Source: Holothuria scabra (lineage: Eukaryota > Echinodermata > Holothuroidea > Aspidochirotida > Holothuriidae). Taken from it: DNA of 64,000 nt. The translations under genes and the position numbers were made by a program. The stretch spans positions 17,936,001 through 18,000,000 of the forward strand of contig CM074184.1 in assembly GCA_037179385.1 (NCBI GenBank), written 5' to 3'. Positions 33,113 through 44,500 of this stretch are shown piece by piece (the stretch's first letter is position 1; each line of letters starts with the position of its first letter). The notes below the pieces were generated by a model that was not told the DNA's origin, made no database searches, and saw only the letters and a program-made list of their open reading frames with translations.

Positions 33113-33577
33113 GGTAAATCGCTCCTGATGTTCAAGCCGAAAGGCGATGTGGTTTCGAGATTGAATTCCCAGAAATTTTCTTTAGCTTTTCTATAGCTTT
33201 GTCGGTCCATGTATCGTTTGGGTCGACAGCAATGACCCGTAAGTTTTTGACAGAATGATGAGGCAAATTGAAATGGTTTGTAACAGGTTGTTCAACCTTT
33301 TTGGTTTTAATTGCTGACATGTGCTGTGTCATTCTCATTCGAAGAGTATTTTTAGATTCTCCGACATACTGAACACCACATAAATTGCAGTATATGAGAT
33401 AAATGACATTTTTGGAAAGACAATTAATTTCTTGTCTGATTTGGAAGGTGCGTGCATATTGATTGCTCTGGAAGCCTTTTGTTGAATCAACCAGGGCGCA
33501 CGTCTTGCAGTTGGAATCGCCAGGTGAACAACCAAAATTTTCGATGGTTTCCTCGACTGAGGCTTTGTCCTGGAATT
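33113..33577 (-). pseudogene. Penelope-like GIY-YIG endonuclease, truncated and frameshifted
   Basis: The frame runs straight out of the (TA)n tract into [20 protein letters not shown], a cysteine pair CKTC, then [20 protein letters not shown] and R/H residues of the GIY-YIG core. Near 33190 a one-base shift diverts the frame to a false stop at 33132. The true end reads [18 protein letters not shown] then [10 protein letters not shown] in the next frame. Confidence 0.8.
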
Positions 33578-33803
<226 letters not shown>

Positions 33804-35441
33804 ACATAACATTTAATTTGGTTAAAAATGGTTGTATGTCAATTGTACATTGGGAGACAGAATTCCCGATCTGCCGTGGTGCGTCACATACCGCGACGGC
33901 GGAGTTAAGACCCGACGCTAATTTTATTTTTCTTAAATTGTTTCCCAAATAACGTACCATAAATTCCAAATTCGTTTACTCTTAAAATCATTTTTGCGCA
34001 GTTTAAAAATGCCTCACGAGCCGACCTCGTCGAGTAAGGTAATTACATTACCCGGGGTGGCGTGCCAATTGGGAGCCTGGGCCTTCAAAATTTCTCTCAA
34101 GAGTGTCATAAAAATTTGTAGGGGAAATGCATTTAAAAATCAAAAACCTCTCGGTGTACTACTGAAAAATTTGTATTTTTTTTTTTAAAAAAAGAGCCCA
34201 AATGGAAGATAGCTAACCCTTCTTGCATGTTTCAGTTCATTTTCCTGCATGAGATGGGTTTTGCTCAGGCCTAAGCTGTCAATTCTCACGTATTCATGGC
34301 GTGAAATTTACGCATTTCAACGCAATCTCAAACTGTTATTGAACATCAGTTTCTCACGCCATCGAGGTATTACGTAATGCCTGCATGCTCAAAAAAACAC
34401 TTTTATCAAGTGAAATATATTTCACTTAACACAAGCGTAGGGAGCGGTGGGCTGGAGCGACAGCCCCAGTGAAAAATAAGGGGGAGAAGGCTTCCTTCCG
34501 CCCCACTTCCTGTGTCAGAAAATCCCTTGTTTCATTTCTCAAAATATCAAAAAAAGAAAATTTCCGGTGCCCTCCGAGCGCCGCAAAGTACAAATAGAAA
34601 TGGAGTAGTACTTGCTCATATATCAGTTTGGTAAACTTTTTCGAGCTTTGGAAATCACAAATCGGATATTTACCATAAGTAACACCACATCATCAAGAGA
34701 CACCGAAAGCTTTATTGCTACTTTTATAAATTTTTTCATAATAAAAAACAAATTTTCTCCAATTTAAGCTTTGGTTTTGAAATATATTTTTGTCTTAAAA
34801 GGACAAAAAAGCTTGGGAAACTTAAATATCATCGGAAAGTGTCAGTTTGTAGGCCTTATACCCCTTTCATACGGACACGATTATCAACGGGTCCACCCGG
34901 GTGCACCCGTTAAATATCCCTGTATGAAAGGGAACTCAGGTGAAACGCAGGTGAAACACCGATTAAATTTTCCGAATTTTTTACCCTCGAAGGGTCAAGG
35001 GTAAAGTACCGGAAAATACCGGGACTTCACCGTTGAAAACTAAGTGTGAAAGGTCGTCTCGGTGAAACTCCGTGCGAAATGCAGATTAAAATGTTAAAGT
35101 CATGTTTTGTTTGCGGTCACACACACACGTTTTTCGCTGGCCAACTTGAAATTGATTTGTGTGTCATACACAGCGTTCACATGTCGTTTGCATTTCAATC
35201 TTTTTCAATGTAATGCCGGTCAACTGTACATCTCTGCATGTTGCTAAGCAGTGCAGTGCGGTGTATCCTATTCAGTATAGTCTATAGTGTACACATGTGT
35301 AAATTGCTGCCTCATGCGATTTTTACTGTTTAACTGTTTAAAGGAGTTTTGCCACCTGACTGCAACACCGGACATGGCTGGTCCTTGGGGTAGAAAGGAG
35401 GAGAAACTGTTGTTGCAGTTTCGAAGTGCGACGACAGTCAG
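33804..35441. other. No gene; scattered element pieces
   Basis: AT-rich sequence with a short inverted pair CCCCTTTCATAC (34861) / GTATGAAAGGG (34922). No open frame resembles a known protein. Confidence 0.45.
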
Positions 35442-36299
35442 TGGCGTACGCAGGATGTCTCTGAGGGGGCCATGCAGTATGTGGTGAGTGCATGATCGTC
35501 GGCCTGGGTGAAGGGTCTAAGGGAAGGGGTACGTGCCCGCTCTCCTTTGAATTTTTTTGGCCTTTTCAAGGAGTCTAGATGCAAAATGGTGCAAGAGTTT
35601 CGACTTTGACAGGAACAGTGCTAAAAGCTGAATTTTGCTGGTTCATGAGGATAAAACTGAAAATTTTGTGTCTTTACATGCAATCTAATGACATTTACGC
35701 TACCTTTCCAAGTAAAGTTTGCTTTCAAATTTGCGTACTTTTAGGAGAAAACACAAAAAAACATCGAACGGCATAGGCGAACGGGAGCATTTCAGATTGC
35801 TGTTTTTTGTCTTGGCCACAAAACATCATTTTGCTATAAAGACCATCTAAGCGGAGCTCCCCTTTGTTGGCGCGGCTGAGCGTAGAGAAAATTTCGAAAA
35901 GTCAGACCAGTCAGACGTCCCGAAATAGCATTTTCCAGACCTACACCAGTACACTAAGAATCTAACGAGTCGCTATCTCTTTGGTCGTTTGCAATAAAAT
36001 GCTCACTCAGAACTTATTAAAACATACTTTGACCCAAAAATGTTACTGTGTTCGAAAGACTATCTAAGCGGAGCGCCACCATTAGTTGGCTCTCAGCGTA
36101 AAGAAAATTTCGAAAAATTACGACCTTTCAGTTGCCGAAAATTGCGTTTTCGTACTTGGAAAGAGAATCTCAACAATCTTTTTGTTTAGCTTTTGTTTGC
36201 AATAACAAAAAAATCTGCAACATGCGAAGTGATCAGAATATTACCGTATAAATTGTTATACCACTATTACATAAATGGTCTGGATTCATTTCGGGGGAA
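35442..36299 (+). mobile_element. Left part of a hAT-like element with two 'GGAGCG' modules
   Basis: A CAGTGGCGTACGCAGGATG terminus at 35442 is followed by sequence related (reverse complement) to 20525-20590 ('ttttcaaggagtctagatgc'). Two plus-strand modules follow (about 35845-36003 and 36058-36205), each opening with 'ctaagcggag'. A third and fourth follow at about 37085-37230 and 37250-37385, beyond an inserted MITE. The right terminus was not found. Confidence 0.55.
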
Positions 36300-36417
36300 C
36301 TAAACAACTAGACTTGGCCAAGTCTCTCGTGAGTGTTCCCCGGGGAGCTGACAACACTAACTCACACAAATCCAGTGCTTCAGCACAGTACAGCATACCG
36401 TATTTGCCTTTTTTCTA

Positions 36418-36496
36418 TAATACGCCCTCTATTGGCCTATAAAGGGTTCTCTCGTTGAGAAACGATAGAATTAATAGATCAATAGAGGGCGTATTA
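36418..36496. mobile_element. 79-bp hairpin MITE
   Basis: TAATACGCCCTCTATTG at the left and CAATAGAGGGCGTATTA at the right are a perfect 17-bp inverted repeat around a 45-bp centre. It lies inside the 36309-37074 element. A similar 'aatacgccctctatta' occurs at about 49532. Confidence 0.8.
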
Positions 36497-36533
36497 GATA
36501 AAAGGAAAATACGATATTCTGTACGATGCTGCA

Positions 36534-37001
36534 GGGAGCACACCACCATTAGCAGAACGGCCTTGCCGGAAAAAGTAGTTCCAAAGTACACCGTCAATTT
36601 TAGGTCCGCTTTAAACGTGAATTGCTCAAGTTAAGCTAATCAGATGTGGTTGTTTTGTTTGGGATATGAAAGAGGACGTGTAAATGTGTGAGTGTTGCCA
36701 AATTGGGAAGAATTGAAGGTGATTTAGACTGTTTAAAAATTTGGTGTGAAAAAGACGTTATTTCCGTCACCTTGCGGATTAATAGGGTAGGGTGTACAGA
36801 CCCAAAACTTCATCCCCTTTTATCTCTAAATCTTAACGGTCATGCTATGGTGAATTTGTGGTGCCATGATTGGCCAACTCACTGGCTTTCATGTGAGGGG
36901 TAGCTTTAGTGGGGTGTGAACTTTGACTGGGCTGCGGGGAGCATTTAATGAAGGCAAAATAGTGTGTAAGTCAATGGAGAAATTAATGGTGGTGTGCTCC
37001 C
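36534..37001. mobile_element. GGGAGCACACC MITE, copy 1 (468 bp)
   Basis: Termini GGGAGCACACCACCATTA and TAATGGTGGTGTGCTCCC are a perfect inverted repeat, flanked by TGCA on both sides. It is inserted inside the 36309-37074 MITE. Copy 2 at 38296 is about 97 percent identical by eye. Confidence 0.9.
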
Positions 37002-38295
37002 TGCAGTAGGGGGATTTTGAAGAGAACGTTGTCAACTCCCCGCGGAACACTCACGAGAGACTTGGTCAAGTCTACTAAACAACAGAATTGAAGATGATGA
37101 AGCACCACCATAAGTTGGGCGAAAAGGAAATTTTGAAAACTCTGACGCTTCAGACAGTCAAAAATGTCATTTTCTATGCTTGGTCTAAGCAGTCGCTATT
37201 TCGAGGTTACGTTTGCAAAAATGTTCCCTTGAAACTAAAATTCTGTCAGGAAGACTATCTACGCGGAGCTCCGCCACTGGTAAGCGTGGAGCGAACACAA
37301 AATTTTGAAAAATTTGACCCCTGAGACAGTCGAAAATGACATTTCCCGGGCTTATAGGGGATCTAAGCAGTCGCTATTAGATCAGATAAATTGTATCACT
37401 ATACCAATCGATGAAACGGTCCCGCATATTTTCGGGGGAAAACTACAAAATGGAATTGGAAACATGCTAATGAATTTCACTCTGTTGCGACTCTTGGCTA
37501 AGTTCAATGTATATTGATAAAATTGTGTGACTGCCCGAACTTCCGCCTTAATATGATTTTACTTTTGAAAAATGTAACATAAAGATTAAAAGGTGTGTTT
37601 AAAAGAATTTTCAAGCAAACATGGGGGAAGATATTCTCACACTGTATCATTAAAGTATCGAAAAACAAATTACCCGATTTTCATAACCATTGTCCGTATA
37701 AAGCTCTAGAGCAGGATAGAAGGTAAACTTTTGGGCATCTGAACACACCCTCCTGTCTGTCCGTTGAATTAATTTGGCTATTGAAAACGTCCCAGCATTG
37801 TTTTGACCTTTCCCCGAATATTTGACCATTTCGGGCAATTTTTGCAAGACTACAGTATGAAGTGGGGATGATGAAAACCTTTTCTTTTACATTTTATCCA
37901 AATGATCCTTGTTATTTTCCATGAAAACTTTACACTAAATATATCGCTTTCTGTTTTTCGGCAAAGATTTGAAGCGGAACCCAGGAATGTTGATTTCTCT
38001 GCAGGTCCCCCGACTGTTTGGGGGCAACCAGGCTTCTCACGACCTCTCCTTCAAATTGCTTCCTGGAATAAAGCACTCCTTTCAATGCGGGCTTCATGCC
38101 GCAAAAACAAATAACCGCGCAAATAGGGAATTGAGTTTCCTACGCCATATTTTAAAAGTTGATCACTATCTTATTCATTTTGTTATGAGTCCCATTTCTT
38201 CTGTCACCAGTACCATTTTTAAATATTTTATAAATTGGTGTAATTTCGCTCTTGTACGATCATCAGAAAATACTTCACACCTGGAGGTGTTGTTA

Positions 38296-38762
38296 GGGAG
38301 CACACCACCATTAGCAGAACGGCCTTGCCGGGAAAAGTAGTTCCAAAGTACACCGTCAGTTTTAGGTCCTCTTTAAGTGTGAATTGCTCAAGTTAAGCTA
38401 ATCAGATGTGGTTGTTTTGTTTGGGATATGAAAGAGGACGTGTAAATGTGTGACTGTTGCCAAATTGGGAAGAATTGAAGGTGATTTAGACTGTTTAAAA
38501 ATTTGGTGTGAAAAAGACGTTTTTTCCGTCACCTGCGGATTAATAGGGTAGGGTGTACAGACCCAAAACTTCATCCCCTTTTATCTCAAAATCTAAACGG
38601 TCATGCTATGGTGAATTTGTGATGCCATGATTGGCCAACTCACTGGCGCTCACGTGAGGGGTAGCTTTAGTGGGGTGTGAACTTTGACTGGGCTGCGGGG
38701 GGCATTTAACGAAGGCAAAATAGTGTGTAAGTCAATGGAGAAATTAATGGTGGTGTGCTCCC
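38296..38762. mobile_element. GGGAGCACACC MITE, copy 2 (467 bp)
   Basis: Same termini and orientation as copy 1, flanked by TGTTA at 38291-38295 and 38763-38767. The flanking sequences of the two copies are unrelated, so they are independent insertions. Confidence 0.9.
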
Positions 38763-38767
38763 TGTTA

Positions 38768-40030
38768 ACGCCTCTCTGCTAACATCATGAGAATAAACAA
38801 TGAACGATCCCGACAATTGAAAAAAAAAACAGCACTTGAAGATCCTTATCTGCACATTCGTGTTTAGCAGATTATAAAGAAAATGCTATAGTCAGGTAGT
38901 TGGTACGTCTTACACTGTGCTACAGACTGATAGTTAGTTCAATGAATGTAATAGAAGGAAATTGAAGGATAAGCTTCGGATGCTAACTTACTCTTGATCT
39001 TTGCCGGCAGGCCGTTGAAAGTTGATGCGAATGTATAGTGAATCAATTTGAAGGGATTCTGCCCTCGCTATGAATGAAATGGTTCAAAAAAAAAAAAATA
39101 TGCGTCAGTCTCAAGTGTACGCAATATGCTCGAAAGTTGTAAATGTGTAGATTGTGATTTATGGACAACTCTTCTTCTGGATTATAGCATGTTTTGCAAA
39201 GCAGTCCTGGCATTGACAATTTGGCGCAAGTTTGATCTGGTTGCGTTGTCTAGCTGCAGGAGCAGTTATATCACCTATGTTTTCCCCAATCCGTGGCTAA
39301 ATAATTTTGCCCAATACATTAACAATGACAATCTTTATACATTGAGGTAACTTGACGTCATTTTTGAGGAGAAAAATATATTTTGACGGCAAGTTTCCAT
39401 GATCATGGTCATCATCATCATGATGACAAAATGTCTGAAAAGTTTTCTCAAACAATAAGAAAGCATCGCCTTTATCTTCATTTGCATCTTCACGGTTAAA
39501 AATTTGAATTCTTTCAAAATATTTCCCACCAGATGATGAACATTGCGGTCCATTCTAATGAAAAATCAGGAGCGCATTTCAAAAAAGCGCGATTTAGGCC
39601 TATCAGGGGCTAATTAAAGGGCACGTTTTGGAAAACCAGGAACTGTGGATCAGACTCTCTCAACACATTGTCTTGCTCAACACTACTTTGCCCGAGAATA
39701 TTTTGGTAAAAGTTGCCAAAAAGTTTTGTTATGTTTTCAGTTTCAAGATCACGAAGACATACCGGGTGTGCAGCTTTATAGAGCGATGAAATTTCTGCCT
39801 GAATTGGTATTGGTGCATTCTTTTGTGTAATTGTCCATTTTCTTCTTATTAGCAGCATTTACATTATATACTAGGCAAAACGAAAACATGTAGTATCGTA
39901 CCGGCTACCGTAAGATCATCGCCTGGGTTCTCATCAAGCTTCCTTCCTGCCTCTGAAAAATGTGTTGAACCATCGCAAACTGACCTAAAAGATTGGAGGG
40001 AAGATTCCGTCGGGAAATATGGTAGTTTAT
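38768..40030. other. No gene seen
   Basis: Mixed-composition sequence. It contains short palindromic words (gatcatggtcatcatcatca near 39400) but no splice-supported or family-like reading frame. Confidence 0.45.
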
Positions 40031-40038
40031 CCTCCTCC

Positions 40039-41044
40039 CAGTGGCGTCACCAGACTTTTCATTCTGGGGGGGCACTAGGGTGGCACAACAATATTGCACG
40101 GGGGCACTGCTTAACTCCACACATGGCGCCGTAGCGCGAGGCTCAGCGGGTGGGGTCCAGGGGCCCGCCTTAGGGCCCCTGGTGGGGTCCAGGGGCAAAG
40201 CCCCGGTGGGGTCCAGGAGGCGAAGCCCCCGGAAGATCCTGGGTTTTAGCGTGTTTGTGAGGCACTAAAGTCGCTATTTAAGTGTTCTTCTATTGACTTA
40301 ACACTGCTCTCAAAAATACCTAAAGGGTAACTTCCAGTAAGACGTTTGGTAAAAAAGTGATTCAACTACCAAGAGCAGATCCGGCTGACATATTGAAAAA
40401 GGGTGAGATGAATTATTGAGAAAAGAATTTGATGGGCAGTTCAATGTGTGTGTCGGTTGGGGTCCAGGGGGCAAAGCCCCCGGAAGCTCCTGGGTTTTAA
40501 GGGGTTTGTTAGGTATTCAGGTCTTTATTTACGGTTATTTTGTTGTCTTTACACTGGTCTCAAAAAAAAACTTCCAGGGCAACTTCAATTAAGAATTTAT
40601 TGGTAACAAAACTAGTGAAACCACTTTCAGCGGATCCGGCTGATGATATTTAGAAGAAGGAGAGCTGAACTCGAAAGAGAAAGAGAAAGCAGTTAGATTT
40701 GATCCTCTTAAGGAAAAAATGTAGGCCTATACAATCCTGCTTGAACGGTTACCTGAGCTATGCGCCACCTTCAGTTAGCGAAGCTGGAGGTGTGCAGTAA
40801 TTTTTGAAAAACGCAACCCCTCAGACAGCTGGAAATGGCATTTTCCAGGTGTTTTTGCGATAGTTTTAGTTGAAAAGAACTTGAAGAATCCAATATTTTC
40901 ATAGTCTCTGACTGAAGAAGGCATATCGATTTTTAAAAATCTCAAATCTCTTTTGGGGGAACACCGGGGGCACACGATTTTTCAGGGGGCACATGTCCCC
41001 CCCGACCCCCCGACCCCCCCCCCCCCCCCTTGGTGACGCCACTG
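40039..41044. mobile_element. hAT-like element, 1006 bp
   Basis: Ends CAGTGGCGTCACCAGAC and, reverse complemented, CAGTGGCGTCACCAAGG are inverted repeats. CCTCCTCC flanks both sides (40031-40038 and 41045-41052). Inside are three copies of 'ggggtccaggggcaaagccc' and one 'GGAGCG'-like module (40750-40870). G and C homopolymers sit just inside the termini. Confidence 0.9.
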
Positions 41045-41052
41045 CCTCCTCC

Positions 41053-41441
41053 CCTGGCTGCATGCCCTCATAAGCAATGAACTAATTCATGTGGGGTAAT
41101 GAATTCGTTTTCTTCATGCAGGAAATCATAGAACATAAAGCTCTAGCTGGTTCCAAGGCACGTAACCTATAAGAAAATATAAAAGACTATAAAATGCTGT
41201 CTGCCTCGGTCACCACGGTCTTTGCAACAGTATCTAACAGCGAGTTGTCAGCGCCCTGACAACCCTGACAACTGAAGTACTGGGTTCCTGTGGTTAATAC
41301 AACGAGTTGTCTATGCAATGAAATAGTATGGTATAGTATATTTATCCGTATACTAATAGAGTAGCGTCTTTCTGGTTTCTCGGGGTACGGAAAACTGCAT
41401 AATATGAAATAAGAGCTGGATGGTTACGCAGTACAAATATC
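41053..41441 (+). promoter_or_regulatory. Upstream region of the MRM2-like gene
   Basis: About 390 bp between a hAT insertion and the start codon. No TATA box is evident at a normal distance. The hAT terminus therefore lies close to, and could limit, the promoter. Confidence 0.35.
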
Positions 41442-41594
41442 ATGAACAGGGAACTCCTTGTGCGACAGTGTCTGAAAAGTTCGAAAAGGTTCTTGCATAG
41501 CTCCTATAGGAATTTCGCAAAGAAACCTAAGAGTGCGAGTTCCGTAAGGTGGTTAGAAAGACAGGAAAAAGATCCTTACGTGAAATTCGCCAGG
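41442..41594 (+). CDS. MRM2: MRM2 exon 1
   Basis: 51 codons from ATG to AGG, donor GTAAGA. It carries the import leader and the [16 protein letters not shown] block that precedes the catalytic domain in this family. Confidence 0.9.
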
Positions 41595-44500
41595 GTAAGA
41601 CCACATATTTGTCGGGATAACTTTCCGAAAATTTGTTCACATGTGCAAGATTTTGTAAGGTCTAGTTACGCGAAACAGTGTCCATAGCCTTTGAACCGTG
41701 TAGTGTATTGCAAATGAAAGAAAAAGATACTTTTTCTCATCTAAAAATGAGAGTTAAAGCTGTCTTCGTCTACTCCTTAGTCTTCAATTACCTCATTAAT
41801 TGAGGTTATTTGGCATGGCACCGTGGCCTGAACATGCAGTGAGTAAATTTACTCACTGCATGTTCAGCTATAGCCTATAGCTAGTATACTGTAGGCCCAT
41901 CCCTTTTTAATGGACCTATAAACTTTCAACTAATAGGGCCAGGACTGTACACTTCATGATGCAAAAATATGAGTTGTGACTGGAATCCAAGTAGCCTAAC
42001 TTAGGCCTATATCACATTGTTAAAGTACCCAAGCATATGAACTGTAAACCCAGTGTGACTATGATGTATTTTCCCCATGTACTAGAATTGAAATACAGTA
42101 TACTCTCAATAATGTTATGCATGAATTAAGTAGATGTACATGTAGACCCAACTTAAAGGAATACTGTATTCTGGTGTCTGTTGGTTGTTCACCTGGGTCT
42201 TGTAAGAAAAAAATATTTTACCCCATGTCTTTCAAACCCTGTCTCAATACCTTTTCCTAACTCAAGATACCTTTTCAAAGATTGGTTAATTTCTGTTAAA
42301 AATACCTGAGCTGCTTTTCAACAAAGCCACAGAATGCTATGTAATGTGGATACAAGTTGCCTCAGATTTCATTTGTTTTTCTTTATAACTGAATGCCCTG
42401 TTAGCCTTAAAATTTGATACATTTAAAATGTTGGAATATCTTTTCCTGTAGATCTACTGTACTTAGCCATTACATAGCCATAATCTTCCTAATGCTATAG
42501 GCCTATGCTATTGAGATGCTGTTTTTCACCTCCTAAAAGAGAAAATTTTTCTGCATATTTTGAACTTAGTTTAATCATAATTTTGTCTTTGGAATATGCC
42601 TTTAAAAGGTACCATGGCATACCATGTTACATGTTCAATTGAAAAAGAAGAGAGTTTCATAGAGTCATTGGTTGGAAACTGGACTGCATAGAATAAATGT
42701 TTTACTTACAGCAGCTTTAAGGAATTAAAAAAGGATTGATTTGGTTTTAGCATTTAGCCCTATGACAGATTCACAAACACCTGAAGATAAAGATAAAGAG
42801 CTGGAGTAAAGGCTGAGCTTTTCCTGCTGCCTTCTACTGTACCTTTCATCTGTATTTACATGTATAGGCCTACAGTATTTCATGATCAACATCTCAGTGT
42901 AATTTTCCACTGTGAGGGGTGCAATAATGCAGGGGCTCACTCTGGTTTGTGGTGTGGGGGGCAAAAATTTTCCAAAAAGTGGTCAATCCATGGATCCTTT
43001 TCTGGAATGGATTCATTTATATTCCACCTATTTAAACCTGAATGCACATGTTCAGTATTCACACACAAACAAACATCCACCATGCATACAGTATATTGAC
43101 ATGCACATACACTCAAACTGTCATTTCCTGGAAGCCATAAAGTCATTTATATAAAACAATGGTATATTTTGTTTATTCTGCCTGTTGTTTTCTTCATCTG
43201 TCTTCATCTGTCTGAAATATTAAGGGGGGGGGGGGGGGGGGGTGAAGGCAAAATGATACTTTTTCCCTAATATTTTCATTTAGGTGGTAGGTGACCCTCA
43301 CCACCTAACTTCCAGGACTGGTGCCCCAACAATGATGCCATTGGTTGTGATTGTTGAATTACACCATAGGCAAACAGTACAGAAGTGCTACAGATGAAGA
43401 CATTAGGTACAGTACCTCCATTTTGAACTTTTTATAAGAAGACATTGTATGCAGACACATATAGGCATTGCCATAGTGCACTAGTGGCATTGGCCATTGC
43501 TGCACCTGCCTCTGAAAAATAACAAATTTGAAAGTATGCCATTTTGCCAAGTGAAGATCTTGAAAACATTGTTACAAACAATAATGATAGTTTTCATTTT
43601 TGAAGAAAAAATTTGTCTAGTATGTGTTACCCTATGTGTAAGCTTTGTGGTTGTAACTTACTTAATGCATTGTAGAATTCATCACTTCCTTGATGCAACA
43701 ATGTTGACACTTAAAACACTTTTAAAAAATAGATGCTTGACTGGAAAAGTCTTACCTAAGTATGCCACTTGGGGACACCCAAGAAAACTCATTCTATTTG
43801 AGGATAATTTTTGTGGAAACTCTTAGAGATGCACATGTGATTGAAAATGTTGTGACATCAGTGGTGAGAAAAAGTTGGTGTACACCAGTTGCATGTTGAA
43901 GAAGGTTATTCATAGGTACATGCAAAATGGAATTATTCTGTAGCAGATGCAAAGTTTAGTGGCAGTCTTCAAGGTTTGATGTGTTTTGATGCTGTGTGAA
44001 CATGTCATGGGAGATGCCTATGTAAATCAGTTTTAAGTGAAGTACTCTAGCTATTTACAGTAACAACTCAACATCTTAAATCAATATAGTTTACTTTTGG
44101 GGAGACCTGTGGTAACATTGTAGCTGCTTGCTATTGGACAAAAAAAAACACCTTAGTGAATTAAACCACAAATCTCCTGGATACTAAGTTTGATTGCTTC
44201 AAATTTGAATTTTCTGTCTGCTTGGCCAAAGCACCAGTTGAACTTTCCAGTCTGGCATAGAGCCTTGTGATTATGCCTAGGCTTATTGAATTTTCTTCTC
44301 CTTATCTTACATGTATCCACCATGGATGTAAACGAGCAGGTCTAAATTCATTGAAGTTCTTTGTGAAAAGATTGAGTATGGTTTCTCCTTCATGTCTACA
44401 ATTTAAACTTTCCATAAATTTCTTTTACTGTAGTCTGACAACTATAGGGCTCGGAGTGCATATAAATTGCTAGAGATTGATGACAAGTTCAAGTTGATGA

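Larger units (their letters stand above)
32707..33577 (-). mobile_element. Penelope-like element fragment C
   Basis: Minus-strand fragment: it starts abruptly at (TA)n near 33577, then the GIY-YIG domain (33577 to about 33113), a 3' UTR, a hammerhead-like motif (32828-32864) and (TA)n again at 32706. The UTR contains two related words, 'ccggaatggcctgatcggat' (33064) and 'cgggagggtctgatcggatt' (32981). Confidence 0.75.
36309..37074. mobile_element. MITE with 9-bp target duplication, carrying two nested MITEs
   Basis: Inverted termini TAGACTTGGCCAAGTCTCTC (left) and TAGACTTGACCAAGTCTCTC (right, reverse complemented) extend for about 45 bp. Flanks CTAAACAAC at 36300-36308 and 37075-37083 are identical; nine bases suggests a Mutator-type transposase. 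Without the two inner elements the unit would be roughly 220 bp. Confidence 0.85.

Noticed and set aside
43204..43222. Poly-G run as a quadruplex candidate
   Set aside because: Homopolymer lengths at this and similar C/G runs (13716, 19641, 29817, 41016, 54577) are prone to assembly error, and no structured G-tract spacing is seen.
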